DNA of 64,000 nucleotides, from contig CP093830.1 of NCBI GenBank assembly GCA_033063855.1, positions 8,060,854 to 8,124,853 on the forward strand. The letters run 5' to 3'. Shown piece after piece: positions 47,573-56,500 of this stretch. The stretch is from Smittia aterrima (Eukaryota > Arthropoda > Insecta > Diptera > Chironomidae). Position 1 is the stretch's first letter; the number at the start of each line of letters is the position of its first letter. The notes under the pieces were generated by a model, which worked only from the letters and a program-made list of their open reading frames with translations, ran no database searches and had not been told where the DNA came from. A program made the position numbers and the translations under genes.

Positions 47573-48267
47573 ATGCAGTCTGAGTCCTCTGTAAACAGCA
47601 GAACGATCTCCGCAGAACGAGCTTCATCTTCAGCTTCCCACGACGCGAACGAGGTGGGTTTTATGCGAAATTTCCACATCGATGTTGATATTTGTTACGC
47701 TGTTCTCGCAATGCTTCCATTGATCTAAAACAACAAGCTGAATTTAACATCAACGCACAGAGCAGAGAAATCGAATTGAAAATCGAGGAGGAAGTTCGTC
47801 GTCGGGTAGCAAACGAAAAGGCTAAAATGGAATTCGATAGGAGATCGGCCGAACTCGAACACAGCCATTCCAAGAAAATCAAAACTTGCGAGGAAACGCT
47901 CAGGAAGGAAAAGAAGCTCCTGCTTGCAACCAACCCTGCACAGGATCTTCGGTTCCGTATGAATCCGTCACTTCTCTGGCCACCTAACAAAGGCAACCAG
48001 GAAACCCAGATACTCAACACCAGTTCGACCCGAGTCTCAGGGTACACTGGGACAATTCCAAAGCTCAGGGCTGAGGACCGAGACAACAGTCTAATTGAAA
48101 GGGCTAGACACGGTACCCTCTGGCGACAACGAGCTCTCTGTCTACAGGGAGAACCTTGATCCCGATTCTGATAACCTGCTTCTCCTCGAATCAACGGGGG
48201 AGGATCTCATTGATGAATGTCTTCTTTATGGGGACACGCGAACTACAACAGACCTGGTTATTCGTCA
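47573..48267 (+). pseudogene. coiled-coil protein of the accessory island (frameshifted)
   Basis: An ATG at 47573 opens MQSESSVNSRTISAERASSS. A frame change is needed near 47660-47700 to reach FNINAQSREIELKIEEEVRR, a charged coiled coil with KAKMEFDRRSAELEHSHSKK and KKLLLATNPAQDLRFRMNP. A second frame change near 48095 leads to SVYRENLDPDSDNLLLLEST and then RHKMYPNVVITEDRHNEI. The parts look like one protein of about 230 aa that is now broken by at least two frameshifts. The N-terminal half of the DUF4780 protein downstream may be its continuation through an intron (48268-48495). Function unknown. Confidence 0.65.
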
Positions 48268-48495
48268 CAAGATGTACCCTAACGTGGTCATCACGGAAGA
48301 TAGACACAACGAAATTGTAGGAAGAACACAGTTCTTGTTGCTTAAGCAAACGCTTATAAAAGAGACTTTATTCAATCTTGTCATTTGGTTTTATACAAGT
48401 TGAGTAAAGGGACATACATTGTTAGTGAGTGTTGCTCACTGATTGCTCGGAGTAATATGGTGTTCAATATACGTTAACTTTATGTATCGTAACAG

Positions 48496-49154
48496 AAATC
48501 ACCCAAGCGATCGATGAAGCGTACAAAGAGGCTCTTTCAGCTTCTTCGATTATTATGGAAGGCTCCGACTACAAGCAGGGAGTCTCCATCTTCAAAGTCA
48601 GAACCTTCTCCACGGCGGCTTGGCTCATGCAACAAGCGCTAATAATCGACAACGACTACGTTTTCTCCTCACTAGAACAAACTCAACTACAACCAATTTT
48701 TGTGTTATGGGTGCAACAACGACAAGAGCATTTCGAAATCATCAAAGCCACCCTTAAAGGCAAATTCAGAACGGGCAATTGGAGACTTTTGAAGGACTAT
48801 GGTGCCTTCATCAAGGATGGCTCTAGGTTCCTTTTCCTGGGCGACGAAACCCTAAGCAAACAAGTCAAAGACGGGTCCAGCAAGAAAAATGCTACAATTT
48901 ATTTTGCCTACAAAACAAATATAAGACAGGAAACAATCTATGAGGTTCGGTCAATGTCAAGGCCAGCGGTCGCTGAACAAGCCACTCTCCAGCGCGAGTA
49001 CGCACATCCATCTAACGCAGCTCTGGCAGCCGCTGCCATTAATGAACGACTGAACAAAGTCCGCCAGTGCAGAGACAGGCAAATGGCCACTGATAACAAT
49101 GGAGATGATGGTGCCATAGGATCCACAGAAACCAACATTAACGAAAGTCTGTAG
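48496..49154 (+). CDS. DUF4780-like domain protein of the accessory island
   Basis: Reading begins after a candidate acceptor at 48491-48495 with ITQAIDEAYKEALSASSIIMEG and runs to a stop at 49152-49154, about 218 codons. The central part GVSIFKVRTFSTAAWLMQQA, VLWVQQRQEHFEIIKATLKG, WRLLKDYGAFIKDGSRFLFL and DETLSKQVKD fits the alternating beta/alpha layout of DUF4780, including the conserved pattern of a Trp-x-Leu segment and a final short strand before YEVRSM. Families with this domain are scattered in insect genomes and associated with repeats. No catalytic motif is evident; RNA or DNA binding has been suggested only by fold-level reasoning. It may be an exon of the upstream coiled-coil gene. 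Confidence 0.6.
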
Positions 49155-49505
49155 ACAGCATAAACTTACCTATGCAATCGTGTAGTTAGGCTACACTTCC
49201 TGAACTCGCACACGTAGGGGGATTGAACTCTTAATATACCTCTCATGTGCCTCATTATCAATAAAAATAAAAACTTTACAAGTAACTCATTATTAGATTG
49301 CACAACACTTTCCTTTCAGACTTACAGATTCAGATAAAGCAGTTTATCAAGAAATTTCACTTCATTCTAACAACAAGCTTTAAAGGTCTTACTCCACCTT
49401 TAACTCTAACGGATGGGGGTTCAAATTTTTCCGCGGTCCTCTGGAATAACAATCCGAGCTGGTGAACGTAGCCATCTTGACGGATAATAAATTGAAAGTC
49501 TAGTT
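49155..49505. other. spacer between the DUF4780-like and SET frames
   Basis: It has an AATAAA-type signal near 49260, suggesting that the upstream frame had its own transcript end. Otherwise I see nothing in it. Confidence 0.5.
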
Positions 49506-50305
49506 ATGTCGGCGACTGAAGACAGGAAACGTCAGCAGGAAAAGGACAAGAAAAGGCGATACCGAGCTCGCCACCCAGAGAAGGCTAAGGCGGCCGGTGC
49601 TCGTGATTCGCGAAAACAATATGACCTGTCAAAAATGACTCCCGAACAACGTGAAAACCACCGAGTGAAGGAAACGTTGCGCAAACGAGTCTATCGCAAA
49701 AAACTGGAGTTAAAGCTTGGCCGTAGATCGTCCGCTGGTGATCAAATCCAAAGATCAGAAAGGCTCCCGACTGTGTTCGCAACTGCCTACAAAAACACCG
49801 AAATCGAATTATCGTCCCAGGAACAAAAATACTTCAGCGCCTTGAACCATAAACAGAAGCACTGGAACTACGACAGCAAGCAAGCTGCACTTAAGATCTA
49901 CCGAGACCCTAAACTTGGTTTTGGCGTAAAGACCACGATGGATCTGGAATCAGACACATATCTGGGATGCTATTTTGGTACATTTGCAAGATCGGTGCCA
50001 AAGGATTCTTGCTACAGCTTTAATATCGCACCAAAAAGAGGACCAAAGCTTTTTGTGAATGCCGAGAAACCCGAAGACAGAACAATTCTTGCTTATTTGA
50101 ACAATAAGTGCATAAATTACAACTGCATCGCGTCCACAGGCGCATTAATCGGAGGTAAACCGGCAATTCACTTTTGGACACACCAACAACTGAAAAGAAG
50201 GGAAGCAAACTAACCATCAACTATTCGGAGGATTACTTCGATGCTGAGCTCCCGTGTAGATGCAGCACTTGCGATTCAAATGTTGAAACCGAGAAAAACA
50301 TTTAA
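49506..50305 (+). pseudogene. SET-domain protein of the accessory island, one frameshift
   Basis: An ATG at 49506 starts a basic, Arg/Lys-rich region (KRQQEKDKKRRYRARHP, KETLRKRVYRKKLELK), then a SET domain: YRDPKLGFGVKTTMDLESDT, then YLGCYFG, CYSFNI, and LNNKCINYNC in place of the usual NHSCxPNC. The frame is disturbed near 50180-50185, inside ACACAC. After a shift it resumes as KLTINYSEDYFDAELPCRC, carrying the catalytic-type Tyr motif and post-SET cysteines CRCSTC, and stops at 50303-50305. The full length, 800 nt, is two bases over a whole number of codons, fitting one dinucleotide gain. SET proteins methylate lysine using S-adenosylmethionine. Here the His to Asn change in the NH motif and the frameshift make activity doubtful. 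Confidence 0.78.
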
Positions 50306-50341
50306 CTCGGTCAGAGTTCCACAATATTATTGTCCACCATG

Positions 50342-50518
50342 AACAATGGGACAAAAAGTCCGAACTTCTTCAGTTCTCAGTTCAACTTCTCTATTTTGCA
50401 AGCTGATGTTAAAGTCAGACGGTGGCTTGGGAGCGTACATTGTGTCTTCCGCATATAGTCTGCAGATCCCCGAATTTGAGATGCTGTCGGAGTCGCTGAG
50501 AGTTGCCTCTGACTCCAT
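50342..50518 (-). pseudogene. inverted second copy of the island coiled-coil N-terminus
   Basis: On the minus strand an ATG at 50518 opens MESEATLSDSDSISNSGICR and continues to SDFNISLQNREVELRTEEVR. This parallels MQSESSVNSRTIS and AEFNINAQSREIELKIEEEV of the frame starting at 47573. Similarity ends after the EEV run. The two copies are diverged at the amino-acid level, so this is an older or different family member, not a recent duplicate. Confidence 0.62.
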
Positions 50519-50747
50519 TTTGTTCGCTGGCGTGTACTCATTGAGATCAGAATCTTCGGTGGCTATCGCATTTTCATATTTTATGTTTTCCGTTATTTTT
50601 ACTGACAACCGTTGTCTATTTATTACTTAGACTCTGAAACTGCTAATCAAAATATCATTTCATTTGTGAATGAAAATAAAATATAATAATCATACAAAAA
50701 ACTTTTAATTTATTTGAATATTCTTTTATTTAAATATATTATATAAG

Positions 50748-50996
50748 GATATGAAACGAACAGAATGGCTGTCAAATAAGAACTTTCTTGGAACGAGTCC
50801 GTTTTATTCAATGGAAAGTGAGAAGCAGAATGTGACACCAAAAGATTTGGCAGAGACGCTACGCAATAAAGTTCATAAGCCGCTGATCTTGTTTGCTGGA
50901 GAAGCCACACATGAGAAATTTTCTGGTTTTTCCCATGGAGCAGTTGAATCAGGATGGAGGGCAGCAGAAGAAATATTGAGTTTTTTTAAAAAATAA
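50748..50996 (+). pseudogene. truncated copy of the amine oxidase 3' exon
   Basis: 249 bp match the end of exon 3 of the second amine oxidase (46543-46791), from MKRTEWLSNKNFLGTSPFYS to the C-terminus. The first 160 bp appear identical. Of the few differences further on, most are silent (for example ACT/ACA, AAG/AAA, GTG/GTT), with Asn to Ser and the last residues changed. The copy begins abruptly after TATATAAG, which happens to provide an AG acceptor-like dinucleotide in phase. No upstream exons exist nearby, so it cannot make a complete enzyme. Confidence 0.9.
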
Positions 50997-52343
50997 ACTT
51001 TTTTTACGGTTTCTCATAGTTTACACAAATTTGCTTGCACATTTATTTAACATCCAACTGAAAGCTCTTTTGATTTTCTATTTCATATAATCTTCTTGAG
51101 GTGAAAGAGATCAATACTTAACATAAGAGTTCTTTTATAAGATGTACCAATTGGTTCATCGAGTATAAGAAGAAGTTACGAATGAAAATAAAATATATTA
51201 ATCATTCAAAAAACTTTTAATTCATTTGAATATTATTTTATTTAATTATAATATATCTTTATATTATTAAATATAATATACGTGAACTAGGTATTAAGAC
51301 TTTTTTCATATATTATTTAGGGAGACTTTTGAGAAATTTGAAAAATCTCGCCCGATCTGCGGTTCGACACATCGATTTCTCAAATATCACTTGTGGGTGT
51401 TGTATCAAACACTATATATCGTTTCTTAAACCATTTTTTATTAACTGATGATGATTGAGCTTGTGTCAAATGTTTTCTGAGCTTCGAGGAGATCTTGTGT
51501 AAATTAGCTACTTGAACTCATCGACTGGTTGGTTGGTTCTTCAGTAATAGCCCTGCACTAGGCAGGACCATGGACCTCGTACACTTCGGTAGTGTGTCTG
51601 CCTTTCGGGATTGGATTGGGAGGGAGTAATCGCAACGACTCATCGATGAACTCATCGACTAGATAAGAAGTTACTTTTGCTCAAAACGTAGCCAAGGATC
51701 TAATGAACAGTGGTACAATGAGATGCGTCAACATTGAACTTGACTCATCGAATCTCGGGCGTTGGATATATAAGTCGGTAATCACAAGAAGTGCGATTCA
51801 TATGTCCTCTTGTCTCTTTACCTCTTGTCATATTTCATTTGGAGAAGCATTTGAGCAGGGGTAAATATGTCGATGGTTATGGTATGAAATAGTAATAGTT
51901 ATACAGATTTTTGCTTTGTCGGTAAATCGATAAACGAATAAAAACGTTAATTTGAACAATGTATGAAAACTAAAATAGTTATGAGTAGTTATGACTGATT
52001 CCAAAAATAGTTATGGTACAGGCGATTTTGCTGAGATATTTTCCGCTCTATTGCGAGAGTTATGGGGGCCGGTCGAAATTGTTGTCATGGATTTCTTTCG
52101 TCTCAAGGCCTTTTTTACTATTCGAGACACACAAGTTTTTTTCTCCGCTTGGATCGCCTACGAATTTTGTCATTGATAAGTGTCTTTGATGGATTTAAAC
52201 TAAAGTCTAGTACTACATTTGAAAACGAAAATAAATCGCTGAGTTTTGAAATTTCGATTACAGCTAAACTAAGTAGTGTTAAAAGCTATTATTACCGCTA
52301 ACCTGCATTTGATATCATCACAGTGACGTTTGAAATAATCGAA
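50997..52343. other. repeat-rich intergenic DNA upstream of POC1
   Basis: It contains an imperfect direct repeat of an AT-rich block (50661-50750 and 51182-51270, both with GAATGAAAATAAAATATA and CAAAAAACTTTTAAT). It also holds the paralog of the 47.3-47.55 kb flank, a short retroposon-like insertion at 51527, and a TATA-like GATATATAAG near 51769 without a gene downstream. I see no protein-coding sequence. Confidence 0.6.
51527..51647. mobile_element. 121-bp SINE-like insertion with 13-bp target-site duplication
   Basis: GAACTCATCGACT occurs at 51514-51526 and again at 51648-51660, flanking 121 bp that are absent from the paralogous flank near 47405-47420, where a GAGCTCATCGACT occurs only once. 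The insert begins GGTTGGTTGGTTC and is GC-richer than its surroundings. It has no open reading frame. Perfect flanking repeats plus the empty paralogous site are strong evidence of transposition; the family is not recognised. Confidence 0.85.
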
Positions 52344-53525
52344 ATGTCGCCGCCATCACTTAAAGCTCATTTTAAAGGTAAACATATATTTTCATACATT
52401 GTTGTTGTTTTACTGGTCATTTACTGGATCTTTTAATTCCTTAGGAAACAAACAAACTGTGACAGCTCTAGCTTTCAATCCAAACAACGATCAGTTTGCA
52501 GCTTCTTCGAATGACAAAACTGTTGCTATTTATTCAGTTTCCGAGAAGAACTCTCGTTGCTTGAAATTTGAACAAAACGATGAAATTTACGATCTTGACT
52601 GGTCTCGAAAGAACTTGCTTGGATCTGTTGGAAAGGGCAAGGTGGTGAACGTGTTTGAACCAAAGATGTACGGCGGATTTCAAGAGAAAATAGTTGCACA
52701 TCAAGGAACGATTCGATCGATACATTTCTCGAACAGTGGAAACCGTCTTATTACAGCTTCAGATGATAAATCAATCAAAATGTTTCGGCTTTCGCATCGC
52801 AACTTCATAAACTCTTACACTGGTCACACAAACTGGATTCGCTGTGCCCGTTTCTCGCCAAACAACAAAATGATTGCTTCATGCGCTGAGGATAAAACAA
52901 TGAAGATATTTGACGCTGACACTAAAGAACTGATCTGTGATTTCAAGGACGAGAAAGGATTCGGAATGCAACTCTGCTGGCATCGCGATAACAGTCTTGT
53001 TGCTATCGCACAGGAAAACGCCCGAGTGAAAATTTATGATTTGAAGCTTCGAAAGCTTGTTCAGTATTACAGAATCTTTGATTCTGCTGTGAACTGCCTT
53101 GACTTCCATCCATCTGGAAATTTCTTGATTACTGGTTCTGCTGACGGCCTCACAAAGGTTCTCGACTTGTTAGAAGGTCGTGACATTTACACTCTGAAAG
53201 GTCATCAAGATAGCGTCACAGCCATCAAGTTCAGCAACGACGGAGAGCATTTCGTCACGGGAAGCAAAGACAAACAGGTGAGTTCATGAAAGAAAACTTA
53301 ACTTCATGACTAAAAATTCTTCTTTTCAAGATCATGTTGTGGAAATCAAACATTGTTGTGAGAGACGACTACGCTAACGACTCCTCAATCGAAGAGGTTT
53401 CGGTCTCCTCATTGAAGAACGTAGAAGGAAAGGAAAATCGAGGCGAAGACAACAAATCTAGTTTTTGCATTGATGCTCGTTCATCGGAGAATTATCTTCC
53501 AAACGATGATGTCATTGAAGTTTAA
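52344..53525 (+). CDS. Poc1: POC1-type centriolar WD40-repeat protein
   Basis: Exons 52344-52377, 52445-53277 and 53331-53525 give 1062 nt or 353 aa. Seven WD40 repeats fill nearly the whole chain from residue 5 to about 300 (for example FKGNKQTVTALAFNP, HQGTIRSIHFSNSG, YTGHTNWIRCARFSP, LKGHQDSVTAIKFSNDG, DKQIMLWKSN). The start SPPSLKAHFKGNK and the order of repeats match POC1. POC1 stabilises centriole and basal body triplets. The C-terminal tail after the propeller is only about 55 residues, is Ser/Asp/Asn-rich, and lacks the coiled-coil POC1 motif usually found at the end of the family. Confidence 0.87.
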
Positions 53526-56500
53526 AATTGCTCACAAACTAAAAACTCATTGAATAACATTTTTGAATTTAATAAACTACACATTTGTCACTCTCACATT
53601 AAAGAATTGATTTGAAGATTTAAATTCGTCATGAAAATGTTTATCAAAAACCGACGTTGAACGATCAGACCAAAACTTCAATTTTTTCATGCTTTGCCAT
53701 TGTCTTTGCTTGCTTTCAAATGAATTGAAGAGAAACAGGAAGAATTGTGCACAACTCAGAATTCATTTTCTCATCGGTGGTTTCATCCCAAAAACTATTC
53801 TTCGTCTCGTACCGGAGGCGAATATGTGTGTGAGAGCATTTAATGAAATATTAGCCAGAAAAACTTGGAATCAGGAAAGAGGAAGAATATCTCTCGCTCT
53901 GCGAACATTTTTCATTTTCCTAATCAAAAGTTTAAGTTTCGTGTGCGGGGCTGCATGCGGTGACAAGCGGAGAGGAAGAGAAATTTGAAATTGATAATAA
54001 TTCCATGAAGATGTCGAGAATCCTGTGTGCAACGAAATAATTTATTCTCTCGGCAAGGGAAATAAGATTTTCTCATGCACGTCTCTAGTCTCATAGCCAG
54101 TGACGTAATTTATGAAGACTAAGAAGCATTTAAATTTTCTAATTCGCTCAAACACACTCGAAACTTTTCTGTTTTCTGTATCGTTCCGTTTATATTTGCA
54201 CACACGAACTCTCCATAATAAGAAAAGTTTTTTCGATTGTTCGCTGGAGAAGTTTTATTATTAAGAGCAGTTTATAGTTTGTGGCAATGATGACAATTGC
54301 TTTAGAGAGATTTTAGGCGATTGAGGTAATGAGCAAAACGCAAAGTCCACAGAAGCATTTTCAATCGTTTTATGAAGCTCCCCGAACATCTAAACTTTCT
54401 TTCAGTTGAAGTAAATCTTTTTTGAAGTTTAAATCATTTTTAACAAGATTCTCTTGGGATTCCGTGAGTTATTTGAGTGGCTCTTGAAAAAGGGATTACG
54501 ATGTTTGATCTCTTTGCTTCTGCTACGCTAAAACTTCCATTCCTCAGATTATGGATTTAAAAATGTTTTTTTTTTCTTTCTTCGCTGGTTTTGTTTATTG
54601 CATTTCTCCATCGTCGTCCGCACACGAAACTCGTTTTGAAATTTCAACCATGTTCTCGATAATAAATTCATTTGAATTAGTGGCTTGAGCTTTTCAGGAT
54701 CATTGGTGGCGACTCTTTTCGGAATGATGTATGAGAGCTGAGGAGCAAGGGAAGGAAAGAAGAGAAAAAAATATTAAAATTTCCTCGGCGTGCATTTGGA
54801 AGCTTCGCTTTGAGTCGCTTTTCAAACGTACCAAGGATTTTCCTCTCGTTTCATTTCCTGAGCTTCTTTTTTTTCCTGCAACGCTTTCAAGGAAGTCGAA
54901 AAAAAAAATGAGAACTCAACGCTTTTTATATTTCGCTGAATTGTGAAGTCACAAACGAACGAGTGTGTGCAGAATAAAAACCTTTGCGGGATCAACGGCA
55001 GAGAGAAAAAAAAATCTCGTTCCGCCATTAATTTTAATTTATTAGTCGTCATCTTTGCATGTTGAACAAGCTTCGAGAGGTCTTTCCATGATAAATTACG
55101 CGAATTTACAACCCCTTTTGAGGCTGCAATTAAGTGGTCCAGGACGCACGACGAACGCATATTTTTTTAATGGCACAGCTATCAACTAGCCCAATAAAAG
55201 TCTTTAATTAGATACATTTTCCGTTTGATGGCTCGCTCTTTACCCATTTTCATTGCCACCTAATTCATTTTCGGCGCGTGTTGTCTTCGAAAGGCTCTTA
55301 ACTGGAGAGAAATTCATTTGACATAAAATAAAATTTTATTGGCAACATTGAGAGAGAGAAAAAATAATAATGAAAGTTATTAATCGCGCACGAGCGAAAT
55401 GCGATGCCATTAACGGAATATGAACATTAAAGAAATTATGGAATCATTACGATTGTTTTTTTAGAGAGATGATCAGAGGCTGACAAGCTTTTGACCGCAT
55501 CGACGACGAAATATTTTGGAAAGTTTGATTTTGCTTTAACTTTTAAGGCTTATCGAGTTAGCTAAAGAGTCAAACCAGCAGCTCACAATTGCACGCTAGC
55601 GTCTAATTTAATTATCATGAGGGGCCATGATGAATCTATAAAAGATAATTAATTTTGATCTTTTGATGTCCGGAGAGAAGCATTAAAAAATTATTTAACT
55701 GCCATTGCGTTAATGTCGCACATAATTAACAATAAAATTGATATTACATTCAGCTCTTCTTCCGCTTCCTTTTATTGTTTTTCCATTTTTTGATTAGAAA
55801 AATATTGTCGAATAAATTTTCATTGTCGCTTCGCAAAGTGGATGAATTTATCTCCATCCACTCGACAATATCCTGCAGAAATTTCCCAGAAACTTAAAAG
55901 GAAATCCAAGTAAGATCGAGAGAATTCAATTTTCAAATGCTAATTTTATTTGATTTTGGCTTTAACTTTCATTTAACGAAAATTGAAATTCATTGGAATT
56001 GATTTGAGAAAAGAGAAAAGATTTGGAGAGAAAAACAATTGGCACGAATTTGTTGTGAGATTTTTCGTTTATCTTGTCGTAGAAATGGAAATCATTCGAG
56101 CTAGTTAAGATAGAGAGGCTGGAGCTCAGTAATCTGAAGCTAAATTTATTCTTTTAATCGTTTCCATAACCATCGACTTTAAGAAATAGAAATTGAAGTC
56201 TAAGCTCCTGTCGATTTGTATCGAAAATTAATCTCTCCTTTGTTTGATGTTAACGACCATTTGAGTTAAATTGTAAAGTAATTTCTCCCTTTGGCTTGTC
56301 TTGCGAGCATAAAAACAATTTCCCATGAGGGTTAAGTCATTGAGAAACCACCGAAATTATTCTTCAGGGAACTTTTAACTTTGACAATTGCAATGCGCGC
56401 GGATTCACTGAGGAGTGCTTGCCTTTGTTTTACGCTTCGACGAAATGTGATTTTTGAAGAATCATTCTTTGACAAGAGTCCTTAATTACAATTGAAACGA

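Larger units (their letters stand above)
47500..50640 (+). mobile_element. island with coiled-coil, DUF4780-like and SET-domain reading frames, probable decayed mobile element
   Basis: About 3.1 kb with codon usage and GC content richer than the flanking DNA lies between two copies of the amine oxidase 3' region. It encodes, in the same direction, a coiled-coil frame (47573), a DUF4780-like frame (48496) and a SET-domain frame (49506), each damaged or requiring an intron. At its right end a second copy of the coiled-coil N-terminus runs in the opposite direction. DUF4780-type domains are mostly known from insect transposon-like proteins, which supports a mobile origin. I see no transposase, reverse transcriptase or clear terminal repeats, so class and ends are unknown. 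Confidence 0.65.

Noticed and set aside
47661..48194. 177-codon minus-strand open frame over the island coiled-coil gene
   Set aside because: Its residues are Ser/Leu/Arg-rich without similarity, and the opposite strand encodes a convincing coiled coil. It is a mirror frame.
51765..51880. Promoter and gene start after the TATA-like word near 51769
   Set aside because: No open reading frame or exon with similarity follows before POC1; probably a relic within the duplicated flank.
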